Source of the DNA: an uncultured Acetatifactor sp. | Lineage (GTDB): Bacteria > Bacillota > Clostridia > Lachnospirales > Lachnospiraceae | DNA: 23,430 nt | Direction: 5' to 3' | Assembly (NCBI GenBank): GCA_910586775.1 | Contig: CAJUJN010000036.1 | Location: 17,840 to 41,269 of the forward strand | The notes under the pieces: generated by a model | What the model was told of the DNA's origin: nothing | The model's input: the letters and a program-made list of their open reading frames with translations, nothing else | Database searches by the model: none | Shown here: positions 14,114 through 21,481 of the stretch, in pieces | Position numbering within the stretch: position 1 is the stretch's first letter | Layout: the number at the start of each line of letters is the position of its first letter | Made by a program: the position numbers and the translations under genes

Positions 14114-14728
14114 TCAGGGCTTCAGCCACCCTGCCTGAATCCCATGGTCAAGATTGTCGGAAACCCAGCCGTACACCTTCGGCATAAATTCCTTCACCAC
14201 CGCCATTCTCTTTTCCACCATTGCGCGGTTGGTCCCGCTTTCCACCCAGGTATGCCCGTCTGTCAGGGTGTTGTGAAGGAACGGCTGCAGTCGGTCCATA
14301 CAGGCGGCATATTTGGCATCCGCAGTCTCCATGGCGTCAAATTCCTCCCAGAATGCCCGAAGCATCTGCCCCTGCTCCCGGGGAAGCCGGGCGAACAGTT
14401 GGTCGGCCGCGGCCTTCTCTCTCTCCTCTTTCCCCTGATTGCCCTCCACATCGTAGGCAAAGGTATCCCCTGCTATGATTTCCACCAGGTCGTGGACAAC
14501 GCACATCTGGACCACCCTGCCTATATCCACCGGCTCCGCCGCGTATTCTCGAAAAAGCATGGCCATGACCGCAATGTGCCAGGAATGCTCCGCGTCGTTC
14601 TCCCTCCGGCTCTTATCGATCAGCAGTGTCCTGCGCAGGATGGCCGTCATTTTGTCGATCTGCGCCGTGAACAGGAGCTGGCTGTCCATCCTTTCATCAT
14701 TGCTGCTCAAGAAATGTTCCATTCCCAT
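14114..14728 (-). CDS. HD-domain hydrolase (YfbR/HDDC2-like)
   Basis: The start is placed at 14728 (MGMEHFLSSN, AGGAGG 6 nt upstream), giving 204 residues. The frame stays open for another 288 nt, but that extension has no ribosome site and no family resemblance. The metal-binding pattern is clear: AEHSWH (His48, His51), VVHDLVE (His79-Asp80, Glu83) and a later Asp near residue 134. This is the HD_3 type found in YfbR-like 5'-nucleotidases, which remove phosphate from deoxynucleoside monophosphates. The exact substrate is uncertain. It is monocistronic on the minus strand, downstream of the uronate operon and its terminator. Confidence 0.85.
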   Translation of the reverse strand: MGMEHFLSSNDERMDSQLLFTAQIDKMTAILRRTLLIDKSRRENDAEHSWHIAVMAMLFREYAAEPVDIGRVVQMCVVHDLVEIIAGDTFAYDVEGNQGKEEREKAAADQLFARLPREQGQMLRAFWEEFDAMETADAKYAACMDRLQPFLHNTLTDGHTWVESGTNRAMVEKRMAVVKEFMPKVYGWVSDNLDHGIQAGWLKP

Positions 14729-15087
14729 TGTGTGCCTCCTATCTTTATTTTTCTGTTTCTCCTCCCGTAAACATTTTGGCCAGATAAAACAGTATTCTTG
14801 ATATGGTGCAACGGCAATCAGTTTGATTGTCTGGATCGGCATATCCCATCCGGCAGTGCCCAAAAAGAAAATCTGTGACACAAGGTTTCCTGCGGTTAGA
14901 ATTCCAAAAAATTCTGCCGTAAAAGACAAACCTATGCCTGTTTTTGCAAAAAAGCTGAGAAAAATCAGTAACCGCCGAAGTTCTTCACCCCGGCGGTTGT
15001 AAGGAAATATCTGCAATGTTCTATTTTCTGTTTTAGGACAATTAAGCCGCTGCCCTTCCTCACCGGCGCTTCACAGCAGCACCAGCT
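14729..15087. other. Gap between the HD hydrolase and kdgK
   Basis: An open minus-strand frame spans most of this stretch in phase with the HD gene, but it looks non-coding (low-quality hydrophobic runs, no start signal). It holds the terminator described separately. A weak TTGCCG/TACTGT pair with 17-nt spacing precedes the HD gene. Confidence 0.5.
14961..14998 (-). terminator. Probable terminator of the uronate operon
   Basis: On the minus strand AACCGCCG pairs with CGGCGGTT around a 13-nt loop, then ACTGATTTTTC. The U-run starts five nt after the stem, so the terminator is plausible but not strong. It lies about 90 nt after the kdgK stop. Confidence 0.5.
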
Positions 15088-16119
15088 TTATCTCTGCACC
15101 CGCCCGGAAGCATCGCCCCCTGCCAGTGTCTCCACCTCTTTCCTGGAGACCAGGTTAAAGTCGCCGGGAATGGTGTGTTTCAGAGCGGAAGCCGCCACGC
15201 CGTATTCCAGGGCAGCCTTAAAATCCCTGCCGTCAAGCATGCCGCAGATAACGCCGCCTGCAAAGGAGTCGCCGCCGCCTACACGGTCAACGATGGGATG
15301 AATGCTGTACTCCCTGGAGTGATAGAATTCTTTCGTATCCCTGGAGTAAATACATGCGGACCAACCGTTGTCGGAAGCGGAATGGCTCACGCGGAGAGAG
15401 GAAACACAGTATTCAAAGTTGTAGTCAGCCACCATCTGCTCGAAGATGGACTTGTATCCGGCCAGTTCCAGATCACCGCTGGTGACATCCGTCTTACCCG
15501 GCTTATAGCCAAGCACCAGTTCCGCATCCTCTTCGTTTCCGATGCACACATCCACATACTGCATCAGGTTCTTCATCACCTTCTGCGCTTTCTCGGATGT
15601 CCACAGCTTCTTGCGGAAGTTCAGGTCCACGGAAACCTTCACGCCATGCTTCTTCGCCGCCTTCAAAGCTTCCTCTGTCAGAGCAGCAGCCGCATCGGAC
15701 ACAGCGGGAGTGATTCCCGTAAAATGGAACCAGTCTGCGCCTGTGAAAATGGCGTCAAAATCAAAGTCAGCCGCCGTTGCAGTGGAGATGGAGGAATGCG
15801 CCCTGTCATATACTACCTTGGAAGGCCTCATGGATGAACCGCTTTCCAGATAGTAGATGCCAAGTCTTTCGCCGCATCTTGCGATATGTTTTGTTCCCAC
15901 ATTATACTTCCTCAGAGCTGCCACTGCACACTCGCCTATCTCATTGTCCGGCACCGCAGTAACGAACTCCGCATCATGTCCGTAATTTGCCAGAGACACT
16001 GCCACATTGGCTTCCCCGCCGCCGTAATTCACGTCAAACTCATCCGCCTGAATAAATTTTTCAAAATTGGGAGTGGACAGCCTCAGCATAATCTCACCCA
16101 TGGTAATTACTTTCGCCAT
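15088..16119 (-). CDS. kdgK: 2-dehydro-3-deoxygluconokinase (KDG kinase)
   Basis: The start at 16119 (MAKVITMGEIMLRLS, with AAAGGA upstream) gives 343 residues, the usual KdgK length. This PfkB/ribokinase-family protein shows the N-terminal GGGEANVAVSLANYG sugar-binding motif (about 33-47) and the C-terminal DRVGGGDSFAGG motif with catalytic Asp284. KdgK phosphorylates 2-keto-3-deoxygluconate to KDPG with ATP in the cytoplasm. It is the last gene of the uronate operon, after the aldolase that uses its product. The 290-bp gap to the aldolase is unusually long and full of hairpins. Confidence 0.92.
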   Translation of the reverse strand: MAKVITMGEIMLRLSTPNFEKFIQADEFDVNYGGGEANVAVSLANYGHDAEFVTAVPDNEIGECAVAALRKYNVGTKHIARCGERLGIYYLESGSSMRPSKVVYDRAHSSISTATAADFDFDAIFTGADWFHFTGITPAVSDAAAALTEEALKAAKKHGVKVSVDLNFRKKLWTSEKAQKVMKNLMQYVDVCIGNEEDAELVLGYKPGKTDVTSGDLELAGYKSIFEQMVADYNFEYCVSSLRVSHSASDNGWSACIYSRDTKEFYHSREYSIHPIVDRVGGGDSFAGGVICGMLDGRDFKAALEYGVAASALKHTIPGDFNLVSRKEVETLAGGDASGRVQR

Positions 16120-16149
16120 TTTTGTCAAATCCTTTCTCATATTATGTCT

Positions 16150-16232
16150 TATGGGAAGCAATCCCCTGCTTCCCATAAAAGGCGCATTTCCCTGCGCCGC
16201 ACAACTGCCGGAAGCGGCATTTGCCGCTTTTC
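16150..16232. other. Three consecutive hairpins between eda and kdgK
   Basis: Perfect or near-perfect stems follow one another: TATGGGAAGC/GCTTCCCATA (16150-16177, 8-nt loop), GGCGCA/TGCGCC (16181-16198, 6-nt loop), and AAGCGGC/GCCGCTT (about 16212-16229). None has a U-run on the operon strand, so they are more likely processing or stability elements than terminators. Confidence 0.7.
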
Positions 16233-16250
16233 TGCCCTTGTTTTGCAGAA

Positions 16251-16303
16251 GCGCTCACCGTTATACATTTATGTCGGCAAATGTTATTGAGCGCGGATAT
16301 ATA
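16251..16303. repeat. Partial palindromic module 2 (arm and leader)
   Basis: Read on the minus strand: GCGCTCAATAACATTTGCCGACATAAATG as leader (with the ACATTT...AAATG hairpin seen at 5041), then TATAACGGTGAGCGC. The returning arm is replaced by the local GCGGC hairpin. Confidence 0.65.
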
Positions 16304-16409
16304 TTATATACGTTCACAATCATCACACAGAATAACATACAGACATTTCCATCCCTGAGTGCACATTGCAGCACGGCCATGCCCGTCCGCCATGCCGTGC
16401 AAAATCATT

Positions 16410-17366
16410 TTATTTCTGGAGAAGATGCACCGCAAAGCCGCCGATTTCTTCCTTCAGATAAATGGCATTAATTTTGTCACCCTTCATGATGGGCTCCTCA
16501 AACTCCACACCCAGCACGGTGCTCATGTAGTTGATGGCTCTCACGATGTAATTCGTCCTGATGGCAATATGCCCATGGGATCCTCTGCCCTTTGCGTTCA
16601 GCACCTCCACAATAGTGCCCGCAAAGCTGCCGCCGCTGCCCACCTTCACCGGCGTGCCGAACAGGAATGACAGGCGGTTTACGGTCTTGTCAGCCTCTTC
16701 CTTGCTCTCGGAATTGATGCCGATATGGGCAAGTTCAAAGCCCAGCATGGTCTGAACCGCCTCCCTGGTCAGCTGCTCAATCTTGTCCCACTCGCCTGCA
16801 TTGATCAGGTCGCCGGGAACCATCCAGGAGCCGCCGCACGCGATGATCTTGTTGAAATCAAGGTAAGAGGTCAGGTTCCCGGCATTGATGCCGCCGGTAG
16901 GCATGAATTTCATATTTACATAGGGAGCCGCCATGGCCTTGATCTTTGCCAGTCCGCCGGACTGCTCGGCCGGGAAGAACTTCACCACGTCCAGGCCCAG
17001 TTCAATGGCCTGCTCAATATCGGAGGGGCTGGATGTGCCCGGGGTAATGGGCACGTTTTTCTCGATACAGTACTTCACTGTCCTGGGATTTAATCCGGGG
17101 CTGACGATGAATTTCGCACCGGCTTCCACTGCCGCGTCAACCTGTTCCGCGTTCAGTACCGTCCCGGCGCCCACGCACATATCAGGAAAGTTTGTGGTCA
17201 TGATCTTGATGGCCTCCGCAGCCGCGCCGGTACGGAAGGTAACCTCCGCACAGGGGAGTCCGCCCGCGCACAGCGCCTTCGCCAGGGGAAGCGCGTCCTC
17301 GGCCCTGTCAATCTTTACAACAGGCACGATACCGATTTTACTGATCTGCTCTAATACTGCGTTCAT
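16410..17366 (-). CDS. eda: KDPG/KHG aldolase with C-terminal VOC-like domain
   Basis: The start at 17366 (MNAVLEQISKIG, GAGGG just upstream) gives 318 residues, about 100 more than classical Eda (about 205-215). Residues 1-210 are the aldolase TIM barrel, with Glu41 and Arg45 (CAEVTFRTG) and Schiff-base Lys129 in LDVVKFFPAE. It splits KDPG into pyruvate and glyceraldehyde-3-phosphate. Residues 212-318 (ELAHIGIN, later GSHGHIAIRTN and a final GGFAVHLLQK) resemble one vicinal-oxygen-chelate (glyoxalase-like) module. Such fusions occur in Clostridia; the role of the extra domain is not known to me. It sits between the RpiB-family isomerase and kdgK. Confidence 0.9.
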   Translation of the reverse strand: MNAVLEQISKIGIVPVVKIDRAEDALPLAKALCAGGLPCAEVTFRTGAAAEAIKIMTTNFPDMCVGAGTVLNAEQVDAAVEAGAKFIVSPGLNPRTVKYCIEKNVPITPGTSSPSDIEQAIELGLDVVKFFPAEQSGGLAKIKAMAAPYVNMKFMPTGGINAGNLTSYLDFNKIIACGGSWMVPGDLINAGEWDKIEQLTREAVQTMLGFELAHIGINSESKEEADKTVNRLSFLFGTPVKVGSGGSFAGTIVEVLNAKGRGSHGHIAIRTNYIVRAINYMSTVLGVEFEEPIMKGDKINAIYLKEEIGGFAVHLLQK

Positions 17367-17381
17367 TTTTCCCTCTTTTCC

Positions 17382-17397
17382 GCATGTCCGCACATGC
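17382..17397. other. Small hairpin between the RpiB-family gene and eda
   Basis: GCATGT and ACATGC pair around a 4-nt loop in the 89-bp gap, just upstream of the eda ribosome binding site. Confidence 0.5.
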
Positions 17398-17455
17398 TTT
17401 TTCATTATTTCATGCCGGTTCTTTCAACCCCTCAGGAATTGTCGCAGACACTTCC

Positions 17456-18094
17456 TTATGCCAGCACTTCCTTAACCGCCTCCGCAATCTTGTCGCATTT
17501 GCAGTTTGCAAAGAAATATTCCCGGAACTTCGCCCCTGACAAAGCGCCCTTTACCAGTTCCCTGTCCAGATTCTTTAAGATGGTTACCATATCAGTATGA
17601 GTTACTTCTTTTACTTTATCCAGTATTTTTTTATTTCTCTGCTCAGGCTCCACTCTCTCGGGGGGATATCCGCCGCCACCGGGAGCGCAGAACAGCTTTT
17701 CAAAAGTATACTGGAGGTTCAGCTCGCCGCCCCACCCGAAATTCTCCGCGAACGGAAGGGCAACGCAATTGCCGTCGTTAACCTGAGAAAAAAGATAGGC
17801 GTCCAGAGGCGACTCGATATGTCCGCACAGCACCTTCGGGAAGGAATTGCACGCCAGCATGGCGCCTTCTCCGGTACCGCAGCCCGTAACACAAAAATCC
17901 GCCGCGCCTGAATTCAGCAGTACCGCCGCAAGTATGCCGTTCTGCACATAGGTCAGGGAATTGGGATCTTCCGCACCGCACATGCCATAATTATACACTT
18001 CATGCCCCATGGGTTCAACTACATTTTTCAAAGTCGTACAGATCAGCTCGTTTTTGGCGGCCTGACTGTTTTCGTTAATCAATGCTATTTTCAT
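17456..18094 (-). CDS. RpiB/LacA/LacB-family sugar isomerase (DhuI-like)
   Basis: The start at 18094 (MKIALINENSQAAKN, GGTGGA close upstream) gives 212 residues. The family active-site loop GCGTGEGAML (Cys72) and NSGAADFCVTG are clear. The protein is longer than RpiB (about 150) by a C-terminal part including FGWGGELNLQYTFEKLF and GAKFREYFFANCKCD. It resembles the streptococcal DhuI type, which isomerises unsaturated-uronate-derived 4-deoxy-5-hexosulose uronate. Since a KduI for the same step is encoded two genes upstream, it either duplicates that activity or acts on another sugar; sequence alone does not decide. The order with the dehydrogenase, aldolase and kinase matches the streptococcal glycosaminoglycan-uronate cluster as I recall it. 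Confidence 0.85.
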   Translation of the reverse strand: MKIALINENSQAAKNELICTTLKNVVEPMGHEVYNYGMCGAEDPNSLTYVQNGILAAVLLNSGAADFCVTGCGTGEGAMLACNSFPKVLCGHIESPLDAYLFSQVNDGNCVALPFAENFGWGGELNLQYTFEKLFCAPGGGGYPPERVEPEQRNKKILDKVKEVTHTDMVTILKNLDRELVKGALSGAKFREYFFANCKCDKIAEAVKEVLA

Positions 18095-18138
18095 GATTCC
18101 ACCTGTCTCCGATTTCTTATTTTTTTCATAACACAGAT

Positions 18139-18234
18139 AAATGCCGCAATACTTCACTTCCGGCGGCATTTGCCACATCGTATAAGCTGACAGCCGTCCC
18201 TCCTTGCAGATATGGCATCCGACCGTCAGCTTAT
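18139..18234. other. Two hairpins between the dehydrogenase and the RpiB-family gene
   Basis: AAATGCCGC (18139-18147) pairs perfectly with GCGGCATTT (18163-18171). ATAAGCTGAC (18182-18191) pairs perfectly with GTCAGCTTAT (18225-18234). There is no U-run on the operon strand. They occupy most of the 158-bp gap. Confidence 0.7.
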
Positions 18235-18252
18235 TTGATTTCACACCGAAAC

Positions 18253-19056
18253 TTATTCAGGCTGCTTTCCGATGTAAGCCAGGATGCCGCCGTCCACATA
18301 CAGGATATGTCCGTTCACCGCATTGGAAGCTTCAGAAGCCAGGAACACTGCGGGTCCTGTCAGTTCTTCCGGCTTCAGCCACCTGTTGGCAGGAGTCTTG
18401 GCGCAGATGAACTGGTCGAAAGGATGCCTGCTGCCGTCGGGCTGAACCTCACGCAGAGGAGCCGTCTGAGGCGTCTCAATGTAGCCGGGCCCAAGGCCGT
18501 TGCACTGGATATTGTACTGGCCGTACTCGGAACAGATATTCCTGGTCAGCATCTTAAGGCCGCCCTTTGCGGAAGCATATGCGGACACGGTCTCACGGCC
18601 AAGCTCGGACATCATGGAGCAGATGTTGATAATCTTACCATGGCCCTTCTTAATCATGGAAGGGATAACGGCTTTGGATACGATGAAGGGACCGTTCAGG
18701 TCGATGTCGATTACCTGGCGGAACTGGGCCGCGGTCATCTCGGTCATGGGGATTCTCTTGATGATGCCGGCGTTGTTTACCAGAATATCGATGACGCCCA
18801 CTTCCTTCTCAATCTGTGCAACCATGGCGTTTACGGCGTCTTCGTTGGTCACGTCGCATACATAGCCGTGCGCCCTGATGCCCTTCTCCTCATAAGCTGC
18901 CAGGCCCTTGTCCACCAGCTCCTGATTGATATCATTGAAGCAGATGGTTGCGCCGCATTCCGCATATGCGGAAGCAATGGCGAAGCCGATTCCGTAAGAT
19001 GCGCCTGTCACCAGCGCTACCTTTCCCTGCAGTGAAAAATTTGTAAATTCTGACAT
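18253..19056 (-). CDS. kduD: SDR dehydrogenase, KduD/DhuD-type (2-dehydro-3-deoxygluconate 5-dehydrogenase)
   Basis: The start at 19056 (MSEFTNFSLQGKVALVTG, AGGAGGAG 8 nt upstream) gives 267 residues. Classical short-chain dehydrogenase motifs are TGASYGIG (17-24), NNAG (94-97), Ser near 147-150, and Tyr160/Lys164 in AYASAKGG. The longer substrate loop with REVQPDGSRHPFDQF resembles the 267-271-residue 'gluconate 5-dehydrogenase' (DhuD) type of streptococci more than 253-residue E. coli KduD. It should reduce 2,5-diketo-3-deoxygluconate to KDG with NAD(P)H, feeding kdgK. It lies between kduI and the RpiB-family gene. Confidence 0.88.
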   Translation of the reverse strand: MSEFTNFSLQGKVALVTGASYGIGFAIASAYAECGATICFNDINQELVDKGLAAYEEKGIRAHGYVCDVTNEDAVNAMVAQIEKEVGVIDILVNNAGIIKRIPMTEMTAAQFRQVIDIDLNGPFIVSKAVIPSMIKKGHGKIINICSMMSELGRETVSAYASAKGGLKMLTRNICSEYGQYNIQCNGLGPGYIETPQTAPLREVQPDGSRHPFDQFICAKTPANRWLKPEELTGPAVFLASEASNAVNGHILYVDGGILAYIGKQPE

Positions 19057-19152
19057 GTCTGTTTCTCCTCCTTCTGTTGAATTCCTCTGGCCGTCCTGCC
19101 TTTCCTTTGCCGGACGTTTCATATACACAATCCCGTCAAAATTATCCTCTGT

Positions 19153-19209
19153 TATACTCACGAGCGATGAAATTTGCCACAATGTCCCCGGCATCTTTCG
19201 CTCGTGAGT
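19153..19209. repeat. Diverged palindromic module 2 between kduI and kduD
   Basis: TATACTCACGAGCGA begins the unit. The 12-bp arms ACTCACGAGCGA (19156-19167) and TCGCTCGTGAGT (19198-19209) pair perfectly around a middle that contains TTTGCC. The ends are like other module-2 copies, but the arm has been rewritten symmetrically. It forms a stem in the operon transcript. Confidence 0.65.
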
Positions 19210-19277
19210 CGGGACGCCTGACAAGTTTCAATGATCGTCAGTATGTCTTCTCAAAATGTATCATAACGGTGACTCCG

Positions 19278-20138
19278 TCACATCAGATCCTTCATGGCAA
19301 TGCCGTCCATATCATCGAAATCCTGATTCTCCCCCACCATGCCCCAGATAAAGGTATAAGCCCTGGAGCCGCAGCCCGAGTGGATGGACCAGCTGGGAGA
19401 AATCACGGCTTCCTCATTTCTCATAACGATATGGCGTGTCTCCTGGGGTTCGCCCATGTAATGCATGACAAAAGCATCCTCCGGCATCTCAAAATACAGA
19501 TACACCTCCATGCGTCTGTCATGGGTGTGGCAGGGCATGGTGTTCCATACGCTTCCGGGCTCCAGTTTGGTCATGCCCATCTCCAGCTGGCAGCTCTCTA
19601 CCTGGCCGGGAAGGATGTATTTGCAGATAACACGGTGGTTTGCGTCCTCCAGGCATCCAAGCTCCACCTTGTTCTCATCCTTCACAATGATCACACCCTC
19701 TTCCGGTGTTCCTTCCGGCTTAATCAGCACGGTAGGACAGGTTCTGTGGGCAGGCGCGGAATTCAGATAAAACTTTGCAGGCTGAGAAGCATCCTCGCTG
19801 GCAAAGACAATCTCCTTCGAACCCATGCCGATATACATAGCCTCCTTGAAGCCTACTTTGTATACCTTGCCGTCCACAGTGATGGTTCCCGCGTCTCCGA
19901 TATTGATGACGCCCAGCTCTCTTCTCTGGCAGAAATACTCCGCCCGAAGCTCATCGCCCGCCGTCAGGGCAATCGGCTCTACGGGCACCGCCGCACCCGT
20001 AATGATTCTGTCGATGTGGCTGTACACCAGTTTAATCTCGCCCGGCACGAAGAGATTCTGAATCAGAAACTCCTCTCTCAGCCGCTCCGTGGTATAGTGC
20101 TTCACATCTCTGGGGGATACTGCTGTTCTAAGCTCCAC
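19278..20138 (-). CDS. kduI: 5-dehydro-4-deoxy-D-glucuronate isomerase
   Basis: The 286-residue product matches KduI throughout (E. coli 278): REEFLIQNLFVPGEI, LVYSHIDRIITG, RRELGVINIGDAGTITVDG, WNTMPCHTHDRRMEVY, QETRHIVMRNE, SPSWSIHSG and YTFIWGMVGENQ. Zinc ligands are His204, His206, Glu211 and His253. It converts 4-deoxy-5-hexosulose uronate, formed from unsaturated pectin or glycosaminoglycan disaccharides, to 2,5-diketo-3-deoxygluconate. The start codon is GTG at 20138, with GAGAGG 7 nt upstream. It is the first gene of a five-gene minus-strand operon. Its leader contains a palindromic module, and its promoter overlaps a cre-like palindrome. Confidence 0.95.
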   Translation of the reverse strand: MELRTAVSPRDVKHYTTERLREEFLIQNLFVPGEIKLVYSHIDRIITGAAVPVEPIALTAGDELRAEYFCQRRELGVINIGDAGTITVDGKVYKVGFKEAMYIGMGSKEIVFASEDASQPAKFYLNSAPAHRTCPTVLIKPEGTPEEGVIIVKDENKVELGCLEDANHRVICKYILPGQVESCQLEMGMTKLEPGSVWNTMPCHTHDRRMEVYLYFEMPEDAFVMHYMGEPQETRHIVMRNEEAVISPSWSIHSGCGSRAYTFIWGMVGENQDFDDMDGIAMKDLM

Positions 20139-20175
20139 GTTGATACCTCTCTTTCTGTCTGGATTTATTTGCGTT

Positions 20176-20274
20176 TATACTCGCGAGCGCATTCTTTTGC
20201 CGCTCTTTTGCTCTGCATCGCGGAAGCGCTCACCCGTTATACATTTACGTTTAATGCTTCCGAACGCAAGATAA
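20176..20274. repeat. Palindromic module 2 in the kduI leader
   Basis: Minus-strand reading: GCGTTCGGAAGCATTAAACGTAAATG as leader, TATAACGGGTGAGCGCTTCC, a middle with AGCAAAAGAGCGGCAAAAG, and returning GCGCTCGCGAGTATA. It is close to the copies at 5023 and 23105. It lies between the predicted kduI promoter and the kduI start, so it would be transcribed. Confidence 0.75.
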
Positions 20275-20379
20275 ACTTACTCTAAGAGAAACAGGAAAAT
20301 TTCTCCAAGTCATTCACTTCAAACCGTTAAAACTAATCGCAATGACCATTCATTCTTTGCATATATAGGCCACTTCTTT

Positions 20380-20393
20380 TGTAAGCGCTTACA
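20380..20393. promoter_or_regulatory. cre/LacI-type operator in the kduI-araC intergenic region
   Basis: TGTAAGCGCTTACA is a perfect 14-bp palindrome matching the catabolite-responsive element pattern bound by CcpA and related LacI-family regulators. It abuts the -10 of the kduI promoter and covers its predicted start site, a repressing position. Confidence 0.75.
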
Positions 20394-20421
20394 TTTTACC
20401 ATAAACTAGATAGCTTTTCCA
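20393..20421 (-). promoter_or_regulatory. Predicted promoter of the uronate operon
   Basis: On the minus strand TGGAAA (20421-20416) and TAAAAT (20398-20393) are 17 nt apart. The -35 is weak, consistent with a need for an activator such as the divergent AraC protein. The leader to kduI is about 250 nt and includes module 2. Confidence 0.5.
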
Positions 20422-20502
20422 TAAATTTTCTCTTAAATTTTATTTGTGATTATAGTATACCCGAAAAAAATCTCAAAGTCTATTCAAATATGTCTCAAAA
20501 CC

Positions 20503-20531
20503 TTGCAAATTTTGAACTTTTGCTGTATGAT
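20503..20531 (+). promoter_or_regulatory. Predicted promoter of the araC-family gene
   Basis: TTGCAA (20503-20508) and TATGAT (20526-20531) are separated by 17 nt; the start would be near 20538, about 85 nt before the ATG at 20624. Confidence 0.6.
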
Positions 20532-20623
20532 CAGATTCAGGCAGCAATATTGGATTCAAATGACTTGTCCGGATAAGCCGAAGTAAACATATGATCACTT
20601 ATAACGAAAGGGGCCTCCTGAAC

Positions 20624-21481
20624 ATGGAAGAAGTCAATTCCTGCAAAACCGCCATCGAAAATTGCGAGCGCACCAGAACCTTTTCCATCGCCCACCTCTA
20701 TAAAGAGGAAAAAGCCATGGACATGCATATCCATGACTGTTACGAACTGTATTATTCCATCTCCGGTGGAAAGCAGTTTCTCATCGACAACCGCTTTTAT
20801 CCCATTTCCCCGGGAGATTTGTTTATTATCAACCAATATGAAAGCCATAAACTGACCCAGATTGACAACAGTGTCCATGAACGGATTGTGCTGTCCATCT
20901 ATCCGGATTTCGTCAAACGGATTTCTACCCCTGATACGGATCTGGATTATTGCTTTTCCAACCGGGACATCCATTTTCAGCACAAAGTCTCCCTGGACAA
21001 GGCCACACAGAGGCGCTTTCTCTATTATATCAGCAAGATCACCTCCGCCAGGGGCTACGCCCATGATATTGTGGAGCAGGCTGCCTTCATGGAACTGTTG
21101 GTGATGATCAATACCCTCTCCGATGCCAATGCCGCCGAAAACAGTGTAAGCGATTACAAATACAGTCAGCAGGTGGACGATATCCTGGTCTATATAAATC
21201 AAAATATCGGTCAGAATATTACGGTAGAACAGTTGGCTGCGAATTTTTTCCTGAGCGAATCCTATATTTGCCGGATCTTCAAGCAGGCCACCGGCACCAC
21301 CATCAATAAATATATCACCGCACGCCGCATCAGTATCGCAAAGGCACACCTCAATGACGGTGACAGCGTAGGCGTTGCTTTCGAAAAAAGCGGGTTCGGA
21401 GACTACAGCAGCTTCTTCAAGGCTTTCACCAAGGCTGTGGGAGTATCTCCAAAAAAATATGCAAACTTAAGTGTCAGCTAG
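20624..21481 (+). CDS. AraC-family transcriptional regulator (uronate operon)
   Basis: The start at 20624 (MEEVNSCKTA, AAAGGGG upstream) gives 285 residues; an earlier ATG at 20591 lacks a ribosome site. Residues about 20-110 form a cupin-like sensor domain with HIHDCYELYYSISG and ISPGDLFIINQYESHKL. Residues about 185-285 hold two helix-turn-helix motifs (ITVEQLAANFFLSESYICRIF and VGVAFEKSGFGDYSSFFKAF) ending in GVSPKKYAN. Family members of this layout activate sugar operons. It is divergent from kduI with 485 bp between starts, so it probably controls the uronate operon in response to a pathway intermediate; this is inferred. Its stop shares bases with the stop of the convergent HAD gene. 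Confidence 0.9.
   Translation: MEEVNSCKTAIENCERTRTFSIAHLYKEEKAMDMHIHDCYELYYSISGGKQFLIDNRFYPISPGDLFIINQYESHKLTQIDNSVHERIVLSIYPDFVKRISTPDTDLDYCFSNRDIHFQHKVSLDKATQRRFLYYISKITSARGYAHDIVEQAAFMELLVMINTLSDANAAENSVSDYKYSQQVDDILVYINQNIGQNITVEQLAANFFLSESYICRIFKQATGTTINKYITARRISIAKAHLNDGDSVGVAFEKSGFGDYSSFFKAFTKAVGVSPKKYANLSVS

Noticed and set aside
14729..15016. N-terminal extension of the HD-domain protein to 15016
   Set aside because: The strong AGGAGG before 14728 and the usual family length favour the shorter form; the extension overlaps the probable terminator of the upstream operon.
16371..16400. GCACGG/CCGTGC hairpin after eda as a terminator
   Set aside because: On the operon strand no U-run follows, and kdgK downstream belongs to the same pathway; readthrough is more likely.
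19077..20285. 402-codon plus-strand ORF over kduI
   Set aside because: Antisense shadow of kduI, which is conserved along its whole length.
20537..21349. 270-codon minus-strand ORF over the AraC-family gene
   Set aside because: Shadow; the plus-strand AraC gene has both helix-turn-helix motifs and a ribosome site.
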